Source: Allomyces arbusculus (lineage: Eukaryota; Blastocladiomycota; Blastocladiomycetes; Blastocladiales; Blastocladiaceae). Taken from it: a stretch of DNA of 64,000 bases. The notes under the pieces were generated by a model. It did not search any database, was not told where the DNA came from, and worked only from the letters and a program-made list of their open reading frames with translations. Location: NCBI GenBank assembly GCA_027604705.1, contig JADHYV010000021.1:124001-188000 (forward strand). The letters run 5' to 3'. Position 1 is the stretch's first letter; every line of letters starts with the position of its first letter. The translations under genes and the position numbers were made by a program. Shown in pieces: positions 36,664 through 47,421 of the stretch.

Positions 36664-38870
36664 TCACGCGTGCACCTTGCGCGCCATCCCACGCCGCAAC
36701 CGCGTCGCGACCGCCCCAACGCCCTCGCCCTGCGCGTACGTCAAGTACGGCCCCGGCGGCTTGGTCGCCGAGACAAACGGCAACCCCCACGTCACGAGCC
36801 AGTTGGACACGTCCATGTCGCCGCGAATCAGCAAGTCCACATGGTCGAGCCGCGCCGCGTCGACGCTCGTCAGCACATACACGTCACGCTCGGCCCCGTT
36901 CCCGGCCCCAATCGCGCGCACAATCCCGAACCCGACATAGTGGTGGTCCGGCATGAACGGCACGTGCTGAAAGCCCGCGTGCGCGGGGGACGCAATGGCC
37001 GGGTCCGTCACGACGCCGAGCCCGACGAGACTGCCGTTGAGCGCGTAGAGCAGGTCGGCCGTCGCGATCTCGTGGTAGGGGGTCGCGACGACGAGTTTCG
37101 ACAGTGAGATCGCGTAGGTTGGGTACTTGGGGCTCGTGAGGGGCGTCGGGTCGAGCCACGCGCGCCGTGGTACTTCGAGCGACGCCGTCCGTGAGCAGAG
37201 CGCGACCGACTGGGCAAAGATGCGCAGGTCCGACGCGTTGAGCCGCGGACGCAGCGACATGGTGATGCTCGCCACGTCAATCACTTGCGGGACAAATGGC
37301 ACGACGGCCGCTGGTGGTGGGCTTGCAGTTGAGTCCTCGACGTCGACGTCGTCGCCGTCTTGGTCCTCGTCAACAATCACCATCGCGTCCTCGTTCTCAC
37401 CACCACCATCCTCGGTCGGTACTGGACTCGAGGACGCTACGTCTCCGTCAGGCACGCTCGCGCCCGCCGATGCCGCCGCCGCCACGCTCAACCACGGCTC
37501 AAGCAACTCATGCACCGGAATTTGATCGCGGTCCGCTGCACCCACCAAATGCAGCACGTGCGTCGGCGCGACCTCCGCGAGCGCCTCCTTGAGCAGCTCG
37601 AACCCGAACCCGCGCACCCACCCGAGCGTATTCACGACCAACGGCACGACGCGCCGTTCCTTGGCCCAAGCCTCGGCCGCGTACGCGCGGTACGCCGCAA
37701 CTAGCGTGCGCACATGCTGAAGGTAAATATCCGGGCACGCCTGCGGCGTCACGGCACCCAAAAACTGCTCGGCCAGCAACGGGCGTGCGGGGCGGTACAG
37801 ATACCCGGGCCCAAGGACGGGGAAGTCGACAACCGTCAGCCCGAGCACACCCGGTTCGGTAAACTCGGCCTGACCCGGATCCATGTCGAGGAACGCGACT
37901 TGCGAAAAAGTCGAGAGCAAGACGTTCACGAGCATGCGGTTCAAAGTGCTCTTGCCGTGGCCCTTGGCGCCAATTGCCATGGCCGTCGGGTAAAAGGCCA
38001 GGTTCAGCATGTCCACGTGCTTGAATGCCGAGAAGGCGAGAAAGACGGCCTGGAACGCTGACTGCCACGACGCCGGCGCGTACACGGTCATTGCCTGCGG
38101 CGACGGGTGCAGGATCGGGTAGACGCGCGGGACGGGAATGAGCGTGTGGGCGGTCACTTGCGGCGCGCCCGCGAGCGCCGCGCGCTTGTCTTTGTCGCGC
38201 GGCTCAAAGACTTGGAATTCGGCCGCAATCGGGTGAATGACGTTAAACCCAGCCCACGAGAAATCGACCACGGCCAGGATCGCGTCGTAAACGCCCTTGC
38301 TCGCGAGTTTCCTGGCGAGCCGCTGAACTTTTTTCCCGAGTTTGGACGTTTTCAGCGGCACGTTTTGCACGCGCGACGACCTAAATGGCGCGCGCAGGTC
38401 GGCCGGGTACGGGATCGCGTAGTCGATGGCCTGGATCACGGGCAGCGAGTAGGCCGATGGGCCAAAACACGGGTGCAGCGAGAGCCAGGCCGGGTGTGCC
38501 GCCATGAGGAAATTGGCGACGGAGAAGGAGCCCGCAACTGCCGCGATCAGCGCGTGGCCTTGGAATACAAACGTCTACGCGCATTGTCCACCGTGATTTA
38601 GTTCCACGGCGTGACAGGAAATCATGTCGATCAACGATGGGCCAGACTCACCTCCTTGTGCTTGAACCCGATCAGTGTCACCTCCTCGTCGCCGACTACA
38701 TTGGCTTCCTCGAGGGACACCGTCGTAAAGCCCAAAAAGTCGCCATCACTACCGTTGGCAGTCGCTTATGGGTGTTAATCTCGGCGGAACGACAGGTCGA
38801 GACGCGTCGTTGAACCGTGGTGGCCCGAAAATCACCTCATTTGATCATGTTGAACAGGGTGATACGCCAT
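36664..38870 (-). CDS. GRC3: Polynucleotide 5'-hydroxyl kinase GRC3/NOL9
   Basis: Nucleolar kinase for ITS2 processing of pre-rRNA. Exons 38870-38836, 38748-38652 and 38574-36664 give 680 aa. The N-terminal beta domain reads FLGFTTVSLEEANVVGDEEVTLIGFKHKETFVFQG; the central kinase has Walker A GAKGHGKST (about 246-254), Walker B-like VAFLDMDPGQAEFTEPGVLGL and VVPLVVNTLGWVRGFGFELL. An acidic insert (EDGGGENEDAMVIVDEDQDGDD) interrupts the C-terminal domain, which ends FVSATKPPGPYLTYAQG. The CLP1 relative was considered, but DMDPGQ...T.PG and the architecture fit GRC3. The short first exon (MAYHPVQHDQM) is placed because only that donor, GTGATT, and the TAG at 38749 give the right phase; an upstream start cannot be excluded. 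Confidence 0.85.
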
Positions 38871-39009
38871 GGTGCGGCCACAGGCGCAAATCCTGAACTG
38901 TTGGACATCATGCTCGATCAAATTCTGGACATGGTGTTGAGGTTTGTGCAAGACATGCAACGGCAGCAGGTGTGTTGATCACGGTCATGTGAACACGGAT
39001 GATGGGTTG

Positions 39010-39450
39010 TCATGCACTGATTTGTCCAAATCGACCACCCAAAAAGCAATCGCCTGTCCACGTCACATCTCCAGTGTGAGCCGCCTGGAACGGCAGACGC
39101 TGAACGGCAGCGCCGACCACAAATCCGTACTCGTCGACCGCATGACGCGGCGTGCCGTGAGAGCGGGCGCCGCCTGCAGCTGTGTTGCCGCACCTGCGAT
39201 GGCCGCCTGGGAATCGAGGCGCGCGTCGAGCCGCGCGCCAAAACCGCAGTGGCCAACCGCGACGAGGAGAGCGAAAACCTCGGACCGCGTCGACGAGTGT
39301 GGGCCAGCGGGCAGGCGCACTGCGACTTCGCGCAACGCGTCGGGAAAAATCACGCCGGCGCCGGCCGCGCCCATGGTCAGCTCGAGGGACCCGTCCGTGT
39401 ACACAAGAAGCGGCTGCGCGCCCGCGCCGCCGAGCGTCTTGGCGCAAGGA
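39010..39450 (-). mobile_element. RNase H domain fragment of a LINE-like retrotransposon, broken
   Basis: A minus-strand frame reads MYTDGSLELTMGAAGAGVIF, STRSEVFALLVAVGHCGFG and ARLDSQAAIAGAATQLQ: the TDGS Asp, a Glu and the DSQ Asp of type-I RNase H as found in non-LTR elements, with tryptophan-containing text afterwards (TDLWSALPF). No reverse transcriptase, endonuclease or terminal repeats are visible next to it, and the reading frame does not continue to a full element. It is an old, truncated copy. A cellular RNase H origin is less likely because the rest of that enzyme is missing. Confidence 0.55.
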
Positions 39451-39501
39451 AGATGTTTATTGGCTGATCCGCTACAAACCGTGCACGGCTAACGACCGTC
39501 A

Positions 39502-39573
39502 CTGGGAGAGGCACAGAGGAAGCGCGCAGGGCTCATAACCCTGAGGTCGTAGGATCGAAACCTACAGACGTTA
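39502..39573 (+). tRNA. Initiator-tRNA(Met)-like sequence, probably a pseudo-tRNA or SINE head
   Basis: The anticodon arm CAGGG-CTCATAA-CCCTG has a CAT anticodon and the three G:C pairs typical of initiator tRNA. The T-arm GTAGG-ATCGAAA-CCTAC has the initiator-type loop. The D-arm GCAC-AGAGGAA-GCGC is nearly right with one mismatch, giving recognisable A and B boxes. However, the 7 bases on the 5' side do not pair with the 3' side (AGACGTT), so no acceptor stem forms. It is therefore more likely a relic or the head of a tRNA-derived SINE than a working gene. It lies 50 bp upstream (element sense) of the RNase H fragment. Confidence 0.5.
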
Positions 39574-39723
39574 TGAGATTGGTGTGAGATCTACGGAAGA
39601 GTTGATGTTATTGAGGTTGTGCGTTGTTTTTAAGTATTCTCGTTTTCGCACGTTTTTGCCCCTGGCCATCTCTCCACTCTTTCCATCATCTGTGCCTGCC
39701 GGAGTTGTGTGCCCAAAAAACAG

Positions 39724-40000
39724 ATCACCAATAGGGCTAGACAAACCTGGGTCAGGTCTCCACCCCGGTTCGGGGTTCGCTGGGTCAGGTTTGGGTCGCC
39801 TTTGGGACCCTGACCCGGACCTAGAAATTTGGGCAGCTGGGTCAGGTCTCCCTGGGGTCAGGTCCGTGACCCGCCTCCGGACCCGCCCCGGACCCGCCTG
39901 GACCCGCCCCAGACCCGGACCCAGACCCGGACCCAGGTCGACCTGGACCCACGTGAGACCCGGTCGAGACCTGGGTTTGTCTAGGCCTAATCACCAATAG
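39724..40000. mobile_element. Foldback MITE-like element with 11-bp target site duplication
   Basis: Perfect direct repeats ATCACCAATAG at 39724-39734 and 39990-40000 flank a 255-bp insert. The insert ends GG-CTAGACAAACC on the left and, read in reverse complement, GGCCTAGACAAACC on the right: terminal inverted repeats of 13-14 bp with one indel. Its left half is full of GGGTC words and its right half of GACCC words, so nearly the whole element can fold on itself. No coding capacity. A 9-11-bp duplication suggests a Mutator-type transposase acting in trans. It sits 28 bp beyond the stop codon of the RPC5 gene. Confidence 0.75.
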
Positions 40001-40027
40001 CTCCAGCCCACAATATATGTATTCCAA

Positions 40028-42193
40028 TCACGCCGGTTCCTGGTACGTTTTCCACGTATACTGCTTGTCCGCCGGCGTGCTCAACTCGCCCATGATATCC
40101 TTGAACGCCCGCACCGAGATATCGCGCCCAAGCCGAGCGCGAATCGTCAAAATGACATCGTTCTTCTTGATCGACGGCGTCTGCTCAAACAGTTCCAGGA
40201 TAATCTGGCGCTCCACGGCATACTTATTCTCGCGCGTCTTGGCATAGTACCCGCCGTGCAGGACATTGCACCGCGCCTCGATGCGCGCACGCCGCTCGGC
40301 CTCGGGCACTGCCGCGCATTCCGCGGCCAGGTACGCGTGCAATGCGTTGACGCCAACCACACCGCGGGCATTGAGCACCTCAGAGAGCTTCTGGTCGAGG
40401 ATGTCCGGCTCGGCTGCGGCCGTGGATGCCGACATAGCCATGGTCGGCTGCGCAAGCGCGACAAGCGATGCAGCACCCGATGTCGGAGCCGCGACCGCCG
40501 AGGGCGCACCGGGCGTTGGTGCTGCCGCCGCCATGGTCCAGTCCATCTTGAACCCGAGTTCCTGCATCGACGCAATCAGCGCATTCGAGGCAAAGTCCTT
40601 GTAGGCCGGGTCGGGCTCCGATGGCGGCAGCTTGTCCGTGTACTTGAGCCGCCACGTAATCCCTGTGCCCTCGCTCGGCCGCGGCGGCGTGGTCGGGACG
40701 ACCTTCTCGGCCAGGTCCGAGAGGAGTCGCGCAGTGCGTTCCACGTCGAGCCGCGCCACGTCGGCAAAATCCTTGCGCAGGACCGTCGGTGGGTAGTTTT
40801 GTGCGGTCGCAAACATGTGGATCAGGTAGTTGCGCGCGACGGCTTCGCGGCCTGTGTAGACCAGGTCCGACCGCACGATCCAGGTGCCGTGCACGGGCAC
40901 GGCCACTTGCATGAGTGCCGGAAGGAGCTGCGCGGCGGGCGTGTGCAGAGTGCGCGAGATGTCGGCAAGAGGGAGAACTTGCGCTGCGGAGAAGACCAAG
41001 AAGTCAGGGGCCATCACTCTGATCATCATCACGGCGGCGCAAAACACGAACAGTTCATCATGAGCACCTTGACCTGCGTGTCGAGGTCGTAGGTCTTGAG
41101 GTGCTCGCGCGACACGGCGCCGGGCTTGGTCAAGGCCGACTCGACCGTGATCACGTCGCCCTCCGACTGCGGCGCAATGTCGTCGAGGTAGGGCTTGCCC
41201 GTGGTCCGGATCGGGTGTTTGTGCGTCGCGTAGAACCGGTGGAACACGGCGCCCGATTCTTCCGTCTAGGGCATCGAAAAAACGCGTGGATCAGTCGGTG
41301 CGTTGGAAACGCCGAGCGGAGGGTGGGGAGGCGGAGGGGGGGGGGGGGGGGAGGGGTGAATGAACGCACATGCTCGTGGAAATGTTGGATCTTGACATAG
41401 GGCTCCTGCTCCTGCTCCTTTTTCAGGTATGTGACGCTCTTCTTGCGCGCAGCCATCATTTCCTCGGTTTCGACGCGCGGCAACGCCGAAATGGCCGACT
41501 TTTTCTCGACCGTCTCGCCGCGCGCCTTTTTCTCCTCCTCGTCGACGCGCTTGCGCGCCTCCTTTTCGCGCTCGTGCATGTCGTCTAGGTACTTGAGCTT
41601 AGGCGTAAATTGCAGCGTCGAGACGATGGGAGACATGTGCAGCTCGACTAAAGTGAGCGGAAGCCGCGTCGTGATCGCACCGTGTCAGCCCTCTGCGCGA
41701 CGCGTCACGGTACAAAGGAAGCGCATCGGGAAGGACTCCACGTACGCCCTTCGCCGACGTCGCGGAACGCAGCTGCGTAGTACTTGGTCAGGTGCGGCAC
41801 GACCGTCGACGCGAGCGTCATCGACTCGAGCGGTTTCGGTCCATTGGCATTCCCTTGCGCAGCGAACGGGTCGCCGCCACCAAATGCCGGTGCGGCCGCG
41901 GCGGCTGCGGGACGCGCGTCGTAGATGGTGCGAGCCTGCTCGGTCGCCGCGCCAAATTCCTCGCCCTTGTTGACATCGTAGTGCGTGGCCGACGTGTCGA
42001 GCGGCACGTCGAGCTCGACGAGCGCGGCCTTAACCTTGATGCGCGACGCGTTCGGCTGCGCGTGCGCCGGGAAGGGTTTCGCGCGGATCGGGAACTGGTA
42101 GAGGTGCAGATTGCGTGCGAGTTGCGAGGAGAGGAAGACGGGGATTTCCTTGACGATCGGATCGGCGTCCTGCATGTCGACGTCGATGTCCAT
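40028..42193 (-). CDS. RPC5: RNA polymerase III subunit RPC5 (RPC37, Sin_N domain)
   Basis: Subunit of the TFIIF-like RPC4/RPC5 heterodimer of RNA polymerase III, acting in termination and reinitiation. Exons 42193-41746, 41647-41370, 41265-41052 and 40983-40028 give 631 aa. The start is DPIVKEIPVFLSSQLARNLHLYQFPIRAKPF, the Sin_N signature; THYDVNKGEEFG, ELHMSPIVSTLQFTPKLKYLDD and TEESGAVFHRFYATHKH follow. The C-terminal half contains repeated winged-helix-like parts as in animal POLR3E (QVAVPVHGTWIVRSDLVY, ITWRLKYTDKLPP). Fungal RPC37 is short, so the long form is ancestral-like. Intron 2 contains a 14-bp G run. The ATG at 42193 is the first in frame after a stop. Confidence 0.88.
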
Positions 42194-43126
42194 GATGATT
42201 GGTTGATTGGGTGCAGCGGGGTTGGATGGGCGAGCAAAGGGTTGGAGCCTGGAGCGATTTCGCGGGAGAGGGTCGGGTGGCGCGGTATAGAGCGTGGTGG
42301 AGAAGGTCTGCGGCAACTTAGAACGGAAGTTGTGCGCTCGTCGTCGTAGTGTAGCGTCGCAAATGCAGCCGTGAATGTGGCGGACGAAAGCGATCAGATT
42401 TGTGATTGCAAGTCGCGTATCATTATCACGTGAAGGCACATTGCCCGTTGCTGGGAGGCCGGACACAGTTAACACCTGCCCTCTTTCCACAACAGGCCTG
42501 CCTGCCTTCCATCGCCCTCCATTGCTATCATGGTTGGCAACGACAGGGTGGAGACATCTACGCCCGTCCTGGACGGCAACGAGGAGCACTCCATTTCTTG
42601 CAGGTGGGCGAGACGCCCGACAACGGGCGTGGCCAGCAGCGGCAATTCACAACCACACGCCGACCTTGCCCGTTGTTCGTGTTGAACAAGCTCGAGCAAC
42701 CAAATCATGACAAGAAGTCGATGAGGAGCGGACGGCTGGTCGCTGCGTACTCAATGCACGCGTCAGGTGACCGTGTCCGAGAATGGAGCTTTGCCGATGC
42801 TCGACTGCACCGTTTGCGGCCGTTTGCAGCTGGGCTGTCATCGTGCGATCAGAAGCAGCCTTGACGTGCAGTGCGGTCGGTGCCGCGCGGCACCGCTCCC
42901 ATTCACAGTGATCGCACGACCACGACGCACGGCCCTCAAGCACTTGGATGGATATGGACCTTTGCGCCCCGTTGCGCCGCTCAAGTCGACTCGCGATCAC
43001 CGACCCAACTTGGCTGTTGTTCTCCGCGCAAGGTTGATCACGAACCAGCTCTAGCCGTGATCAAGACCAGCTGTGACCAGCTCTATTGGACCGGAACGCT
43101 TTGGGCAACGCAGCAAGTCAACAATA
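42194..43126. other. Divergent intergenic region between RPC5 and striatin
   Basis: About 930 bp between opposite start codons. Overlapping ORFs on both strands show no family match and no codon bias. Likely holds both promoters. Confidence 0.5.
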
Positions 43127-45479
43127 ATGAACAGCACGCCGTCGTCGCTGATGGCCAGGTCATCCAGCGCGAGCGAGCAGCAACCGACTCTCTCCCTCCC
43201 GCGCGTCCTGCACTTCTTGCAGACGGAATGGCGCCGGTTTGAGCTCGAACGTAACGAGTGGGAGATTGAGCGTGCCGAGATGCAGGTACTGCGACGCGTC
43301 GTGATCGACGACATGGGGCGCGAACGAGCATGCGCGGGCTGACGGATCCGACCACAAGGCCAAACTCAATCTCCTTGAAGGCGAGCGACGCGGGCTCGAG
43401 AGCGTCAAGTCGGATCTCGTCAAGCGCATCAAGATGCTCGAGTACGCGCTGCGCGCCGAGCGGTACGCTTCACACTGCGATTCGCTGACTGGACCTGCGG
43501 ATCGGATGCTCACGCGTGCGCTGAACAGCGTCAAGAACGCCAAGGTCGCACCTGCTGCCCCCATACCCACGTCGCAGACCACGAGCACCTCAGCAGCCAC
43601 AATACCGGCGATCACGGAACCCAAGACGACCATTCCTGCCCTGGACGTATCCCTACGGCCCGTTATGGCCGAGATCAACGCTCCCACTTTGCGTGCGCGC
43701 TCGTCGGCCCTGTCTTTACGTGCGCGTGGCGCGCGGGCGCAACAAAGCCGTGATTTGCTTCGCGCGTACGTTGAGTCACTGTTTTTCGGGTCGTTGTCGT
43801 GGTGTATTGCTCACCGTGAGCGCACTGCAGGTTCCTGCGCGAAGCAAGCACGCTTTCGGGCCAGCTAGTCAACGACGTGGACGCGCCTCCCGAACTGCCG
43901 CACGCACCACCACAACGCGACTCCAAGGCACCCACGGTCGAGGCCGCGGCAGGTGGACTTGGGTTTGGCGATCGCGGACCGCAATCAGTCACTTTTGAGT
44001 CGCTACCAGCCGACGCGGGTCCGCTCGAATTGACCAGAACTGTGCCTCCAAGCGGATCACTCGAGGAACTGGTGGAGAGGGACGAGTTGAGGAGCGGCCG
44101 TAGCACCGAGTATGCGTCGATGGCGCGCCGCATCCGCAGATCTCGTGCGTAGTGTCGTTTCACGGCAGTTTCGAGCTTCATTGATTCACACTGACGATGT
44201 CGTTCACTTTGGAAAGAATCGGCGCTTGTACAGTCGCACGAATCCGCCGCGACGACGAACGTGCGACCCGAGGATGGAGTGGACGACTCGGAGGCCGATA
44301 CCCCCGCGAGAAACGGCACCGCGTCTTCGTCATTGTTCTGGCGCCCGCGACTGCAGCTGCAGCACCATCTTGATGCCGTGCGCATGGTCGAGTTCCACCC
44401 AACCGATTCGTTGCTCGCGTCCGCGTCCGAGGATGGCACCGTCAAGCTGTGGAACTTGCCGTCTCGCGCAAGGCGGTACGCAAACTCTGGCCGGAGGTGT
44501 GAGGGGCAGTTCTCTAACGAAACCATTCTAGGGACGTGGAGCCCTACTTGACGCTGCGAGCGTCCACGGCGCCGGTGCTCAGCGTCGCGTTTGACGTAAC
44601 GGGCGAGTTTTTGTTTTCCGGCGCCGCCGACGCATTGATTACCGTGTGGAAAGTGACTGAAAATCGTTTGTCGTACAGCAGCTATGGTACGCGTCGACCG
44701 ACACCTCTCTCCAACTCGTCGGTTCGTGAATCGCTAAATCGGCCCTTGTAGATAAGCGCATTCGTCTCACCCATTTTGACGGCCACACTGACGCCGTCTG
44801 GGACCTCAAGTCGCACCCGTCCGAGCCGCTCCTTGCGTCGTGCTCGGCCGACGGCACCGTCCTGCTCTGGGATACGCGGCTCAAGCCAGTCCCGCTCGAA
44901 GCGAATTACCGGCTCCCGGATTCCACAGCGGCACCGACGAGCCTCGCCTTTCTTGCAACCGACCCGTCCAAACTCATGGTCTCGTACCGTGACGGCACCC
45001 TCGCGCAATTCGATCTCGCCACGCAACAGCCCATTTTCACGCTCCGCACGCACGCGCACGCGATCCACGACTTTGGCCAACCGCCGGTCCCACCGCCACC
45101 CGCGACCGCCACCTACGACCCGTCCCAAATCAACCGCGTCGTCATGCACCCCGTCGCAAATCTCGTCGCGACCGTGCACGACGACCGTACCGCGCGGTTC
45201 TTTGATCCGGTTGCCGGCACGTGCATCCACGCCATGACCGCGCATACGGATGCGGTCGCCGCGGCACAGTTTCATCCGAACGGGCTCGTGCTCGTGACGG
45301 GCGGGCACGACTGCTCGATGCGCGTCTGGGACGTCGGTTCGCGCGCGTGTCTCCAGGAATGGCCCGCGCATCGGCGGCGCCGGGACGCGGGGATCTGGAG
45401 CGTGCGGTGTGCGCCCGATGGTGGGGGCGGGTTGGTATCGGCGGGCGCGGATGGGGTGGTGCGCGTGTATGAGAGTTGA
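43127..45479 (+). CDS. Striatin, STRIPAK scaffold (WD40)
   Basis: Seven exons (43127-43285, 43359-43462, 43529-43765, 43831-44144, 44217-44475, 44532-44686, 44752-45479) give 651 aa. The N-terminus is diagnostic: SLPRVLHFLQTEWRRFELERNEWEIERAEMQ joined to AKLNLLEGERRGLESVKSDLVKRIKMLEYALRAER, the caveolin-binding and coiled-coil region. SRDLLRAFLREAS matches the next conserved helix. The C-terminal half is a WD40 propeller: HHLDAVRMVEFHPTDSLLASASEDGTVKLWNL, APVLSVAFDVTGEFLFSGAADALITVW, FDGHTDAVWDLKSHP, LLASCSADGTVLLW, HTDAVAAAQFHPNGLVLVTGGHDCSMRVWDV and VVRVYES at the end. Known role: scaffold for PP2A and GCK kinases, controlling development and cell fusion in fungi. All joints are in phase. 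Confidence 0.93.
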
Positions 45480-46600
45480 GGGTGAAGGGAGGGGGAGACG
45501 TGATGTGCATTTATTTATGGAGGACAGTTGCCCACAAGCATTCAAATTTATTTCGAGCGTTTTGTGATATGCAGGCACGGTTGCTGCGAAGAGGGTAAAT
45601 TCTGGAAGTGGATAGTTCGAGGCATTGTTCGAGCTTTCACGGCGTGTTAAGCAGACTGCGGTCAAGGGGAGAAGTGCGGATGTGTGCTGGTGAATGTCAG
45701 AACTTCGTCAATCTCAACAATTGCAGCAATCCTAGGAATCACATCGAGAAATCTGGTCGCGCAACCTTGCGACCACAGCAGGGTGGAGAAGCTTTCTTGA
45801 AAGTAATACACTACGCATCTGTTGAAAAATGGAAGCATTTTCTGCCTGTCGTAGATTGTAAGTGTATTTTCACAACGTGCTTGAAGGCATGTGAAGAGTT
45901 CGCACGGGTTGATTACCCACTCCTGCTCCCCTTCCAACAAGTCGCCCGCCGTGCGCCAAACAGTTCCTCCTTCATCGACCCCCAGCACACGAAGACGAGC
46001 CTCTGCTCCACCGCTTCTTCAGCTACGGCGATCCGTCGGCATCCGCGCCACCGACTGAGTTCGCACGCCACATTCGCCTTGGCCCGACGCATGACCGCGA
46101 GTCAGCTGCTCCAACGACGCGGTGTCAATCGTCGACGGCACCGGCGGGACGTGACCACGCGGCTCGAGAACGCCCAGCTCGATGTGCGAGCGCGACGGGG
46201 AACGTGCCGTGAGGGGCAGAAGCGATGACGAGCGCTTTGGGGGAGCGGCAGGGCCTCATGCATCCCGCAAACCGGCCATCAAGTTGCCCCCGCTCGCGGC
46301 AGGGCCAGAAATACGGTCGGCCCGACCGTGATGCGCGCCGATGCCGAGACCAAAGGTGCCCGCCGAGCGCGACGCAATCTGCGAATGACGGAGCTGCCGC
46401 TCGCCGTGCGGCCGACTTCTGGAGGACGCTCCAGGCGAAATACCCCGATCGTCGCAACGGCATCGACTCTCGTAATTATCCCAACGAACAAGAGGAACCA
46501 AATTATCCACCAACAGAACAACGGCACACGGTCCAGCACGTGCCATCGCGACAGGAGTGTCCACAATCGATCCACATTGCCAGGACTCGGTGGGGTCGCG
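45480..46600. other. Poorly coding tract
   Basis: 45540-45900 is AT-richer than the genes around it, with no recognisable ORF. A plus-strand frame near 45975-46220 reads HEDEPLLHRFFSYGDPS and EFARHIRLGPTHDRES with good codon bias, but no start, family or splice partner was found; it may be a gene fragment. Near 46485 it shares a 17-base word with 1696. Confidence 0.35.
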
Positions 46601-46605
46601 TACTC

Positions 46606-47281
46606 TTACGCCGTCGAAACGTGGATGCCTAAACGCATCAGGGATGCAGCCGAGTTCCAAATATCCGACGCGAGATGCGCAGCAAGAGCGCGTGTGTTTT
46701 CGAAGACCGAGCCAATTATAACAAGGTTGAGATGGGGGATCGCACTAGCAGCGACTTGGGTACAAGAAAGAGACGCTGGGTTTCCGAGAGTGTCTGCCAG
46801 CGTTTCGCGAAGCATGGTCATAGTCCCAATGTCGAGGGCCGGGCACCAGCCCTCTGGTGTGGGTACAGCGAGCTTCATCATAGCACAGACCGCATCATTT
46901 CGCGCAGAACTCGGCATCTCGTGCCTGATGCGGTCAAGAGCTCCAGCGAATGCACAATTCCCCATACTCAACTCTTGAGCGTAGGCAACGATGCGGCTGG
47001 GAACCATCCAGGAAGTGTTAACTGCATTGCATGCATCCAAAGCTAACAGCCATGCTTGAGCGGGAAGCTCAGGCCAACGCCGAGGCAACCGTCCTCCACG
47101 TCGTTCGATCAGAGACTTGACAGTTGACCAGTCAGCGAGCTTGATGGCAGAGAAAAAATGGTCTCAGCGTTGCGCAGGTAGGCGATGGGCAAATGTGAAA
47201 GCGGCGGCATGCTTGCTGGAGACGTACAGTAATGACCGTCGACAGGACGTCAGAGAGGTCGGTGAGGCTCATTGGCATGCT
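46606..47281 (-). CDS. Hypothetical protein, possibly related to ankyrin-like repeat proteins
   Basis: From ATG near 47281 the minus strand reads MPMSLTDLSDVLSTVIT. After a GTACGT donor a second stretch (about 47140 to 46757) reads LADWSTVKSLIERRGGRLP, AWLLALDACNAVNTSW, SRIVAYAQELSMGNCAFAGALDRIRHEM and GWCPALDIGTMTMLRETLADTL. Frame and codon bias are coding-like, and the helical spacing with Ala/Leu resembles ankyrin-type repeats, but no canonical motif is present. The same frame stays open to a stop at 46606, though a GTACCC donor after LGNPASLSC is another possible end. The 3' part is uncertain and a downstream hydrophobic run (WWIIWFLLFVGI near 46490) could be a further exon. Confidence 0.4.
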
Positions 47282-47421
47282 GGTCAAGGGATTGGAGTCT
47301 GTCGTTGTGTTCTTCTGGGTGCGACAAAATCATTTTCCGCCCCGGTATAAAACGTTGTCAGGACACCTGCGCCAGCAACGCGTATACGCCAGCAACGCGT
47401 ATGTACATATTTGATTCCCGT

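Noticed and set aside
39502-39573. Working initiator tRNA(Met) gene
   Set aside because: Anticodon and T arms are fine, but no acceptor stem can form and the D stem has a mismatch.
41338-41351. G run in RPC5 intron as a G-quadruplex element
   Set aside because: A simple 14-G homopolymer inside an intron; its length is also the sort most affected by sequencing error.
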